Positions 18,338-27,197 of a stretch of 29,258 nucleotides of DNA are shown here, piece after piece. A program made the translations under genes and the position numbers. Under the pieces are notes generated by a model. It was not told where the DNA came from, did not search any database, and worked only from the letters and a program-made list of their open reading frames with translations. The DNA is from Zancudomyces culisetae (Eukaryota; Kickxellomycota; Harpellomycetes; Harpellales; Legeriomycetaceae): positions 1-29,258 of the forward strand of contig LSSK01000144.1 of assembly GCA_001969505.1 (NCBI GenBank), written 5' to 3'. How positions within the stretch are numbered: position 1 is the first letter of the stretch; each line of letters opens with the position of its first letter.

Positions 18338-19522
18338 ATGCTAGTTATAATATCATTTATCTTTGTTTTAGTGGTAGCAGCCAGTAGCTTATCTGAGCGT
18401 GTGGATACTGGTGCTTCTAATACTCATCTAGATAAAATCCTTGATAACAACCGAAAGTGGGTAGAAATGGTTCAAAGAGAGAATGACACTTTTTTTTCTG
18501 CAATGAGTAAAGAGCATGCTCCAAAAGTTATGTTCATAAGTGCGTGTTAATCTTTTTACAAATCACAAGCTGTGTTATTTGAGTGTTGAATTTATCTAAA
18601 GAATGTTCAGCTGATTAAAATAGGTTGCTCAGACTCTAGGTTTATTCCAAACGAGGTAGCAGGAAAAGGTAATGACAGTAAATGTGATAATATATCCAAA
18701 GGGCGTAGTTTGAAAGAATATAATTGATATAGACTCTAACTTCCCTCACCCAAGATCGGCAATTGATAGGTATAACACTATACAAATAGAAATGGGTTAT
18801 CTTTTTTCGCTCAAGAATGTTGCCAATCAAGTTAACCACAGAGACGAAAGTATAACGTCTGCAATTCAGTATGCTGTCCAGTATTTAGAGGTTGAAGAGC
18901 TTATTGTTTCAGGTAATGCACGCTCATCACATACGTAGTGCTGTACACTATATATACCTGCAATTTGATTGGGTTTTGAAAATACTAGATCACATCATTC
19001 CAAAATAAAAAAATATATATGTATACATGTACAATCATAGGACACACACAATGCGGAGGTATTCAGGCAGTGGTAACAAATGAAGATTTGGATATTCCAT
19101 TAGAGTCATACCTAAACCCCGTTAAGCAGATGTATGACGAAAATAAATGGCTGATTGATCGTAAGGTTTATATATTTGGCGTGTTTATATCCTTTTTTTA
19201 TATGTTAACTACCGGAAATTCTAACCGCATTTTAACCAAATCGTTCTTATGACTATTCTATCTAGGTGCTATAAGAAGAAGAAACGAGACAGTAAGAGTG
19301 GAACTGGTTAGCAAGCTTAATGTAGTTAGGGTGATGAATGAAATAAGGCAGCTTCCATATGTTCATGATGCGCTCGAGAAGAATAAGTTAAAGGCAATTC
19401 ATGGGTTGTTGTGGAAAGTTGAGACGGGTGAGCTTCAGCTCCTAGAGACCATAACTAAGCAAAATGGCTCTGAGTCACTCTCCGCTCGCAGGTATATAGA
19501 TACATTTTCTAGGAACCTTTAG
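18338..19522 (+). CDS. NCE103: Beta-class carbonic anhydrase (Nce103-like) with signal-peptide-like N-terminus, 5 exons
   Basis: Zinc enzyme that interconverts CO2 and bicarbonate; in yeasts Nce103 supplies bicarbonate for carboxylations. Exons: 18338-18539, 18624-18668, 18790-18912, 19041-19160, 19266-19522, giving 248 residues. Zinc ligands C69, H125 and C128 are present (CSDSR and GHTQCGG), with the D71/R73 dyad. The usual RN-x-AN segment reads KNVAN, with Lys91 in place of a normally conserved Arg. The first 17 residues (MLVIISFIFVLVVAASS) are strongly hydrophobic with small residues at the end, like a secretory signal or anchor, unlike cytosolic Nce103. A good acceptor (TATTTTCAG, ending 18299) just upstream leaves open an extra 5' exon. 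Donors are poor (GTGCGT, GTAATG, GTAATG, GTAAGG). The C-terminus could be spliced differently at 19492. The symbol is by family and may not mark the orthologue. Confidence 0.85.
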
Positions 19523-20077
19523 ATTGCTTTATTCTGTAATATTTTTTCCTAGAATTTTTACCCGTCTATTTATGAGGAAACGAAATTAGATAAATTGTAA
19601 ACGGATAACAACCTTGTCAGTGCTCACACATGTTTGTTAAAATACAGTTATCAATGAAAATAAAGGGCTAGTTGCCTATTTAGTAAGGGCGTAATCAGTG
19701 CAAAGAGGATAGTATTAACCTTGAAGTGCACATACACTAGCAAATAAAATATCCAATTCAACACTCAACTTGCATTATGATCTGAATGCAAGTTGGGTAA
19801 TGTCAGGAATTTAGGGTGTATGTTTATTTATGCTATAAAAAAAATTACTAAAACAAGTAGAACAGCAATAGTCAGCAGAGTATACTGAAGAAACCAATAC
19901 TAAAAAAAGTCTATTAATTATAAAAATGTTAATAGATATGTCCCCAATTAGCAAATATTCACAACCGCACTCACCGATTTGTTAATGCAATCGGCCTTGA
20001 GTTGTAAAGTACCACACTTTCCCTCATGTAGGGTTGGGTAAACAGGGTGTGTGTGTGTGTATGTGTTGTTCTTTAGT
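19523..20077. other. Intergenic region carbonic anhydrase-ATP19-like gene
   Basis: This lies between two convergent genes. It is AT-rich with a GT dinucleotide run at 20047-20060 and no open frame of note. It may contain an alternative last exon of the carbonic anhydrase starting at about 19552. Confidence 0.5.
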
Positions 20078-20305
20078 TTATTTTTTAACAAAGTAGTCGG
20101 GGCATTTCTTAATTTTATCTACGGCGTAGTCGAAAGTTTTCTCTCCAAAATCAAGATAATTGTCGAGATATTTTCGCATGCCATCATCTGAGATGATTTT
20201 CTGGGTATTGACTGAATATCCTGTACTCCGCTTTATTCCAGCAAGCGCACCCGAAAACAAAACCATCTCTGCTCCGAGCCTTAGAATTTGTGTTGCTGCG
20301 CCCAT
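20078..20305 (-). CDS. Small protein, possible ATP synthase subunit k (Atp19)-like
   Basis: A 75-residue intronless frame starts at an ATG at 20305. It begins MGAA, followed by a short hydrophobic stretch (about residues 12-24), a polar linker, and a charged segment DDGMRKYLDNYLD near the middle-to-end. This order (MGAA start, one membrane segment, acidic then NYL-containing tail) resembles fungal Atp19/subunit k of the F1Fo ATP synthase (68 residues in S. cerevisiae), but identity is low and the membrane segment is short. A CCAAT box lies about 204 bp upstream, consistent with a HAP-controlled respiratory gene. That the frame is a real gene is fairly likely; the identity is tentative, so I give no symbol. 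Confidence 0.5.
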   Translation of the reverse strand: MGAATQILRLGAEMVLFSGALAGIKRSTGYSVNTQKIISDDGMRKYLDNYLDFGEKTFDYAVDKIKKCPDYFVKK

Positions 20306-20708
20306 TTTTATCGTATTTTGCTCTATCCGAGTAGTATAGCTATTATGAATTGCCGATTGTGTATAATGATGGAGTTGACGTTTTCGAAAACGAAAGAATT
20401 TTGGGTTCTTAAATGCAAAAATAAATCAAATGGCGTTATGTAAAAATCTGAAAACAAATCTGGGCAGTTGTTAGGTTTAGATAAGTGATTCCAGACACTA
20501 TGAATCAGCCAATAGTTCTGTGTTTACTTGAGAGCATCTAACCTTCCCAAATGTCACACGAAAAAAAAAAATTTTTTTTTTACAATATCCACGAGAATAA
20601 AGGTCAAATACTAGAATTGTAATTAAAAAAAAACCTTGATTTGATTCTATTTCCAGGCAATAGTTGTTTCTCTTGGCAAAGCATAAGGACCATCAAAGAC
20701 AAAGGGAA
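20306..20708. promoter_or_regulatory. Bidirectional promoter, ATP19-like / DBP10
   Basis: A 403-bp divergent intergenic region. It holds a CCAAT at 20509-20513 and an A11T10 junction at 20561-20581, about 130 bp from the DBP10 ATG. The A-T junction resembles the RRPE element (AAAAATTTT core) that marks ribosome-biogenesis genes in yeasts. I saw no PAC element (GCGATGAG). Confidence 0.45.
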
Positions 20709-23273
20709 ATGAGCGGAAATAATAGCGAGGAGGAGGGTATAGATATAACCAGCTTTTTGGTGCCAGCGGGTAATCCACGTGAACTCACAAAGCCAAAGCG
20801 TGGTAATTTGGTCAAGGTAAAGCAGAGTACACAGAAAACTCAGCATGCTAGAAAGGTGATAGATTTTACCAAGGATGTGGATAGTGACGCAGAAGAGGAG
20901 AGTGAGGAGGAAGAGGATTTTATAAAAAAGAGTAAAAATAAAAAGGGTTCTGGTGGATTTCAGAACATGGATTTGAGCGAATCAGTATTCAAAGCGATAA
21001 AACACAAGGGGTACAAGGTTCCTACACCGATTCAGCGAAAAACAATACCTATGATACTGGAGGGACAGGATGTAGTGGGTATGGCAAGGACAGGTTCCGG
21101 AAAAACTGCTTCCTTTATAATCCCGTTGATAGATAGACTCAAAACACACAGTGTACAAGTAGGAATCAGAGGATTAATCATAGCACCAAACAGAGAGTTG
21201 GCTTTGCAGATACAGAAAGAGTTTAGTATTTTTGCGAAATTTACTGATCTTAGATCCGCCGTGTTGGTGGGAGGAGATTCAATTGAAAGCCAATTCGGCC
21301 AGCTTGCGGTTGGAAATCCAGATGTAGTGATAGCAACACCGGGACGTTTGTTGCATTTGGCGGTGGAAATGAATTTGAAGTTTGATATGGTGGAGTATGT
21401 GGTATTCGATGAAGCTGATAGATTGTTTGAGATGGGATTTGCTCTCCAAATGCACGAACTGCTATACCGATTGCCGAAAAACAGGCAAACGCTTATGTTT
21501 TCAGCAACAATGCCAAGTTCTTTGGTGGAATTTGCAAAGGCTGGGCTAGATGAACCAAGCCTTATTCGATTGGATGCGGAACTTAAAATGAGCGAAAACT
21601 TGGAAATGTCGTTTTTTATGGTTACCAGCAATGACAAAGAGGCATCGTTGATGTACCTCCTGGGGAAAATAGCTAGAGAAAAACCAGGCAGCCAAACGAT
21701 GGTTTTTGTGGCAACAAAACACGATGTTGAGTATACATACGAGTTGTTAACAAGAGCCAACTATAGATGCTCATATATTTATGGATCGTTGGATCAAGTA
21801 GCCAGACAACAGCAGATGCATAGCTTTGTAAAGAAATCAACTCAGGTTCTGATTGTTACAGATGTCGCGGCTAGAGGGTTGGATATACCAATTCTTGAAT
21901 ATGTAATTAATTGCAACTTTGTAGATAGTAGCAAGGTGTTTATACATAGAGTTGGAAGAGTTGCAAGAGCTGGAAAACGCGGCTGGGCATACTCATTGGT
22001 AAGTCCACAGGAGCTCCCGTATTTACTAGACCTTCAGCTGTTTTTAGACAGACCACTTGTTGTTGGTAACTCCAAAACCGAGTATAATTATGCCACAGAC
22101 CTGGTTTTGGGACAGTTACCAGCCGAATACATCTCTACTGAAAGCGAATTTCTTGCCAAGGCCCTGAATGAAAGCTCTACACTAGCATCGCTCAAGAAGG
22201 TATCCGTTAACTCGCTCAAACAATACACTAAATCCAAACAGTCAGCGAGCCCGGAGTCGTACAAGCGAGCAAAGATCCTTAGCAATACGGAAGGGTTCAA
22301 GGATCCACACCCATTGCTGTCGCATGAAACTGGTTCTGACGAATTGGAAAGCGCACGGTTAGATATGATAAAATCTATTTCAAAGTACAAGGCAAAGGAA
22401 ACAGTCTTTGAAGTCACAGCAAAAAAGAACAAGGCTCGTGATTTGTCGAGTGACATAGTAAGAAAGTTCAAGAAAAGTAACGTTGAAAAAATTAAATCCA
22501 AAGAACAAACACAAGCATCGCTTGTATCACTGAGCGCCAAAAACTATAACGGTAACAATGAAAAGGACGATGACTATTACATTCCATATGCCAAATCGGG
22601 ATCGAAAGCAGATAAAGGATATGAATTGACCAAAGGAACTTCGTTTGCAGAGATGGCACAGGCTTCTCAGCTCTCATTGGCTTCTGATGAGCTATCTAAA
22701 GTCCATCGCGCTCATTTGGAGAAATCCTCACTGCGGTGGGATCCAAAGAAGAAGATATTTAAACAGGGAACTGGCGTAGGTTCTGATAACAAGAAATTGA
22801 TAAATTCAGAAAGTGGACTCAAGCTGCCAGCATCGTTCAAGAGTGGTACATATGATATGTGGCTCAAAAAGTCGAAGAGCGTAATTCCAAGCATTGGTGA
22901 CTCAGAAACTAACGATTCCAGCTCGATGTATGCCAAACCTATAAACTCTACATTCAGTGTAAATAACCCTGGTAAGCGCAAGTTTATCCATACAAAAATC
23001 ACCCCAGCCAAAGTCCTGGATAAGAACCATATTAACTACGAAAAGCAGCTCAAAAAACTCAAATCCAAAAACAGTGGTCGTGACACCGGCTCATCCATGC
23101 CAGCCTTTGCCTCTGCATCAAATGCAAGAAGTGAGTTGAAGTCAGCCGAGCAGATCAGGAAAGAGCGGAGCATCAAGGAGTTCCGGAAAAAGAGGAGCAA
23201 TGGCAAGAAACCATCCAAGCCCAACAAGTCTAAAACATCAAAGTTTGTTCCAAAGTCAAAGCTCAAGCGCTAA
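20709..23273 (+). CDS. DBP10: Dbp10 DEAD-box RNA helicase for 60S biogenesis
   Basis: Nucleolar ATP-dependent RNA helicase needed for 25S rRNA maturation. The start chosen is the first ATG (20709); the frame is open upstream to a TTG at 20664. It encodes 854 residues (S. cerevisiae: 995) with no intron. Order seen: acidic N-terminus; Q motif (GFQNMDLS ... PTPIQ); Walker A ARTGSGKT at about 126-133; DEAD at about 234-237; SAT at about 264; motif VI HRVGRVARAG at about 413, where the usual HRVGRTARAG has Val for Thr; and then the Dbp10 C-terminal domain around SLRWDPKKKIF to YDMWLKKSK (about 673-725), which separates Dbp10 from other DEAD helicases. The tail is very basic (K/R/S-rich), typical of nucleolar proteins. 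It shares its promoter with the small gene to the left. Confidence 0.96.
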   Translation: MSGNNSEEEGIDITSFLVPAGNPRELTKPKRGNLVKVKQSTQKTQHARKVIDFTKDVDSDAEEESEEEEDFIKKSKNKKGSGGFQNMDLSESVFKAIKHKGYKVPTPIQRKTIPMILEGQDVVGMARTGSGKTASFIIPLIDRLKTHSVQVGIRGLIIAPNRELALQIQKEFSIFAKFTDLRSAVLVGGDSIESQFGQLAVGNPDVVIATPGRLLHLAVEMNLKFDMVEYVVFDEADRLFEMGFALQMHELLYRLPKNRQTLMFSATMPSSLVEFAKAGLDEPSLIRLDAELKMSENLEMSFFMVTSNDKEASLMYLLGKIAREKPGSQTMVFVATKHDVEYTYELLTRANYRCSYIYGSLDQVARQQQMHSFVKKSTQVLIVTDVAARGLDIPILEYVINCNFVDSSKVFIHRVGRVARAGKRGWAYSLVSPQELPYLLDLQLFLDRPLVVGNSKTEYNYATDLVLGQLPAEYISTESEFLAKALNESSTLASLKKVSVNSLKQYTKSKQSASPESYKRAKILSNTEGFKDPHPLLSHETGSDELESARLDMIKSISKYKAKETVFEVTAKKNKARDLSSDIVRKFKKSNVEKIKSKEQTQASLVSLSAKNYNGNNEKDDDYYIPYAKSGSKADKGYELTKGTSFAEMAQASQLSLASDELSKVHRAHLEKSSLRWDPKKKIFKQGTGVGSDNKKLINSESGLKLPASFKSGTYDMWLKKSKSVIPSIGDSETNDSSSMYAKPINSTFSVNNPGKRKFIHTKITPAKVLDKNHINYEKQLKKLKSKNSGRDTGSSMPAFASASNARSELKSAEQIRKERSIKEFRKKRSNGKKPSKPNKSKTSKFVPKSKLKR

Positions 23274-23739
23274 TACATTAACTCATTACGCCCCCCTTTT
23301 CCCTCTTTTTTCTATCTTTTTTTTTTGTAGCTGAAAAAAGTGTTCTCTTAAGCAGCAAGTAATAAAGCAACAAAACCCACTAAGAATCGGATGATTTTCT
23401 GTTCAAGTCTCAGATCCAAGAACCCTCAATCTGTTGAGAGAGGGGGTGTGTGTAAGAGGTATATATATATCACTTTGCCATACAGGGTTACAATACACCG
23501 CTGAGTGTATCAAGAAAATATACGCTTCACGGCTAGAGCATTTTCCTCCTTTCCCTTCACATGATGCACCGGCACTAGCGCAAAAAGTAGCCCTAAAGAG
23601 GAGTAACGACTTCCAACACAATCAACGCACACAATAACCATAGAAAAACTCTCAACTTTATTACTTAAACAAAGCAAATAGTACCACTTAGTTAGCTAAA
23701 AATAATGTAATGTCAAAATCTCTTATTAAACAAACAAAA
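23274..23739. other. Intergenic region between convergent DBP10 and RPL28
   Basis: 3' flanks of both genes. T-rich just after DBP10. The only open frame on the plus strand (23434-23637) has no family resemblance and is probably chance. Confidence 0.5.
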
Positions 23740-24568
23740 TTATGCTGCCAATACGACAACACCTCCTGCCTTCTTGATCTTTTGCTCAGCACGGAATGAG
23801 ACAAATCTAGTCTTTACAATAATTGGTCTCTTTGGGACTGATCCTTTACCCAAAACCTTACCATATCCCTAAAATTAAGAATATTCACAATGTTAAAGCA
23901 GATGATCAGCACCTTTCAAATAAAAAAATCAATGCCAAAGCGAAACCGCACTGATATGGGTAAATATAAACTTACATGTTGAATTGTGTCAACGACTGGG
24001 GCAAGCTCGGCGTTGGCTGAGAGTTTTATGCGTGTTTCGGCATCAACAAGTGACCACAGCTTCTCGACGTTTACAACTGGTCTCCATGACTTGTTGTTGG
24101 TTCTGCGGAAGTAACGCATACCGACCTTACCAAAGTAACCAGGATGGTACTTATCCATCAAGATTCTGTGATGGTGCTGACCCCCAGCCATACCACGACC
24201 TCCGGGATGCTTGCGGTGCTTTCCGACACGACCGTGACCGGCTGAAACGTGTCCTCTCTTCTTACGTGTGTGGCTGAGTCTGGTAGGCTAAAGTTCACAA
24301 CAATTACATTTTTCATGTTAGAATCAGACGTTAATTCTGTTTGAGTATAATTTCTATCGAATGCATTGCGTACGACAATGTTGAGTTGAAATTTCAGATT
24401 CAAATGAATCTAGTTTTTACTCAACAAAATGCGCGCAAACCACACGCTCTGAATGTTAAAATCGATCAAAAAGTCGCCGTTAAATGTACGCTGCATCCTC
24501 TAGTACATATCGCACATCGGGCACTGTAATGTAACAAATATATATTTGCATATTGATATACTTACCAT
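23740..24568 (-). CDS. RPL28: Ribosomal protein uL15 (L28/L27a), 3 exons
   Basis: Large-subunit ribosomal protein of the uL15 family. Exons in gene order: 24568-24566 (only the ATG), 24287-23976, 23868-23740. This gives 147 residues (S. cerevisiae L28: 149). The second exon starts [17 protein letters not shown] and carries the family core [19 protein letters not shown] and [16 protein letters not shown]. The last exon gives GYGKVLGKG ... [10 protein letters not shown]. Both donors are GTAAGT; intron 1 (278 nt) has a TTCTAAC-like branch point about 45 nt before the acceptor and an internal hairpin. A first exon limited to the start codon is a known pattern in fungal ribosomal protein genes. 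It diverges from NIP7 over 430 bp. Confidence 0.97.
24380..24425 (-). ncRNA. Two-part hairpin in RPL28 intron 1, possible intronic RNA structure
   Basis: An outer 6-bp stem (24380-24385 with 24420-24425) encloses a perfect 7-bp stem with a 2-nt loop (24396-24402 with 24405-24411), with unpaired stretches of 10 and 8 nt between. In the sense of the RPL28 transcript this resembles an H/ACA-type hairpin with an internal pocket, and an ACA triplet sits about 14 nt after the inner stem, though it overlaps the outer stem. It may instead be a splicing-related fold. Identity as a snoRNA is not established. Confidence 0.25.
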
Positions 24569-24998
24569 CTTTAATTTCGTTCTATTTACTTTTCTCGATT
24601 AAAAGAATAAAGACAAGAGAAACTGAAACTATAAAGCTGATTTTTTGAATCTAATAAATAACTAAAATTTTGCCATCATAACTTCACCAATCATATCTCG
24701 CAACTCGTTTTTTTTTCTATACGATTTTTTATCCTGATTTTTTTTTAGCTAGCTTCCCCAGTCCTCAGTTTATTGGCCTAGAATTTTTTTTCAACTATAG
24801 CTTTTCTTGCTGCTGCTTTTGCATACTGCATAATTATAGCAAATTTTTTTTTTTTAGTGCAAAAATTTTTTTTGCCAGTAGCATTTTTTTGATCTGTAAC
24901 AAAAAAAAAGGCAACAACATATATAGTTTCGGTAAAATATTGTACAATTCGCTATAGACACTGTAATATACAACATCCAATTCCAGAGAAAAGTCACA
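24569..24998. promoter_or_regulatory. Bidirectional promoter, RPL28 / NIP7
   Basis: A 430-bp divergent region dense in A-T junction tracts: A3T12 at 24841-24855, A5T8 at 24861-24873, further T runs near 24710-24750 and 24790, and A9 at 24901-24909. These are RRPE-like or nucleosome-excluding elements, suited to the coordinated expression of two 60S genes. No Rap1-type or PAC site was recognised. Confidence 0.45.
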
Positions 24999-25916
24999 AT
25001 GAGACCTCTATCAGACGAAGAAACCAAAACTTTTTTTGAAAAGTTGGCAAAATAGTAATTGATTTACTTGTATACATTAATTATTCAGCAATCCCAAATC
25101 AACCAAGTCATAGAAATCCAATCTTATCAATAGCCATACTAACAGATTACAAAAACAAATAGTATAGGAGAAAACATCTCGATGCTCATCGAGCGACCCG
25201 AGGGATCTTACTGCTTTCGATTACACAGAGACAGGGTATTCTATGTTAGGTACTGAGCATCAGGTTTTTAATACTTATTTTCAAGCATTCAAATTTCAAT
25301 TTATTCACAATTTTCCTAAACCCGTTTTATAGAGAAGATATAATGAAGATTGCTATTAGTTTCGGCAGAAAAAATCTTGTCTCTTTGGGAGTATGTTTTG
25401 GAAAATTCACAAAGACAGGAAAATTTACACTCCATGTCACCTCCCTCCAATATCTTTCCCAGTACGCAAAGGTAATTTACTATTCTCTATACTATATGCT
25501 ATCCTCTGTTTTGAATATATATGGAATAATCTTTGATTAGCTGGACAAAAATATAACCAACCAAATGATAACTCAATAGTACAAAATATGGATCAAAAAC
25601 AATGGTGTAATGCCGTATCTTTATGGTAATCATGTTGTAAAAGCACATATACAAAAGATATCTGAAGATGTTCCAGAACACCAAGGAATCGTTGTGTTCT
25701 CTAATGATGACGTTCCATTAGTAAGTACTTTAAATTCACACTCCAATTTTTTCTTTCTTTGTGCCAGTATTAAAATTTTTGTTTTTCGTTAAATAGGGCT
25801 TTGGCGTTACAGCTAGATCAGCTTTAGAAACTGGCAAACTAGACCCAACTGCAATAGTTGTTTACCATCAAGCGGATGTGGGCGAGTATCTGAGAGACGA
25901 AGATACACTATTCTGA
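24999..25916 (+). CDS. NIP7: Nip7 60S ribosome biogenesis factor, 5 exons
   Basis: Nip7 is a small PUA-domain protein that binds pre-60S particles and is needed for 27S pre-rRNA processing. Exons: 24999-25054, 25163-25249, 25333-25471, 25580-25720, 25797-25916, giving 180 residues (S. cerevisiae: 181). Family segments seen in order: [94 protein letters not shown]; and the C-terminus [16 protein letters not shown], nearly invariant in the family. Donors are varied (GTAATT, GTACTG, GTAATT, GTAAGT), but all acceptors are TAG and every phase closes. It has four introns where S. cerevisiae has none. Confidence 0.97.
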
Positions 25917-27197
25917 TATCCACCCAATTATTACTTTCTCGTTTTATTCTTTTCTCTACTTGACTTGCGTTTTTGATCCCTTTAGATCCCAAACACTTTG
26001 TATCTTTTTAGAGTGCTGACGAGCTTTTTTTAAAAAATTTTTTACGTTACTGCTTTTTTAGTTCCTTTAATTGCTACTCTATTGCCGCATTCACACAGTC
26101 TGATTGTCTAGATCTTTTTCTTTTCTGCCCGTCAAAGACAGTATGTCACAAATATTTATCAGCTTATATTAATAAATGGCGCATATTTTATAATGGATTT
26201 TAGCTATTTCCTATCCCTTTTAACCAGTCTCGAGGCATTTACAATACATATTGGCCGCACATTTCAGCATGTTCTATTCGTTGAATGCTATTGATTTTTT
26301 TTGAGTATCTCCGGGTTCGGCTTTCTAAAAATAATTCCATTTGCCTTCTCTTTTAAATCATCACTAAATTAGTAGTTGCGCTCTTTGTGCGTTAGCAACT
26401 CAACAATCTTTTGTGTAAACTTTATTATAACAGTGATAATTTTATACATCTTTGAGTCTAATATTTAAAAATAGAGCTGACTTCAGACGTACTAATCCTC
26501 TCTACAACACCATTCTGATATGTACTACCTAATCGCCACTACACTGGCGTTTTAGATGTTGCGCTTATGTCACCTTTGTCTTTATTTTATACGGAGTTAT
26601 TCTCAGAAATCGAAAAAGACTTCTTTTTTGAATTCGAGCAATTGTCTATTTTATGACTGTTATTTATCCCCAATAAAAAAATGGTTACCCAGTGCAAACA
26701 AATGAAGAAAAGTGTTCTATAAAAAGGTCTATTGTGTACACTTACCCTCTTATTCTCAATTAGCTAATTTTTTTCCCCTGTTAAGCATAAAGTAGCCTAT
26801 TTTAATGTAAGCTATGAATTACACAAGGTGGCTGCCGCAGAATTGGTTGTCCTGTGGTGAACTCCTTCACGTGCCAAATTTTCTGGATAGTTTTTTGCCA
26901 AAATTTTTTTTTGCTTCTTAATGTCACATGAAAATTAATATTGGAAAGTCTAGCTTTCCGATGAGTGGTTAAAAAATTGTGGGAAATGCAAAAAGTAGAA
27001 AGTGATGCAGGATTTAGCCTTCAATTCAAATTTCCGTAAACCCATTTAACTGCTAAAATAGCACAGGTTGGTATAAGATTATATATTCAGGTTTAATTGT
27101 TTTCAATGTCCTCCTAAACATCACGCAAGTGTCAAGAACTATTTATAGCAAAAAAAAAATTATATAAACGGTAGACATATTTGGAATTCGACATACA
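25917..27197. other. Intergenic region NIP7-LAP3, 1.3 kb
   Basis: No coding frame was recognised. T-rich near the NIP7 3' end, with A-T junction tracts at about 26029-26042 and 26900-26911. No tRNA: the GGGTTCGGCTTTC near 26312 resembles a B box, but there is no A box at the right distance. Confidence 0.5.

Noticed and set aside
21032-21760. 242-codon minus-strand frame
   Set aside because: Antisense shadow of the conserved DBP10 helicase core.
26300-26330. tRNA B-box-like GGGTTCGG
   Set aside because: No A box, no acceptor stem and no cloverleaf fold around it.
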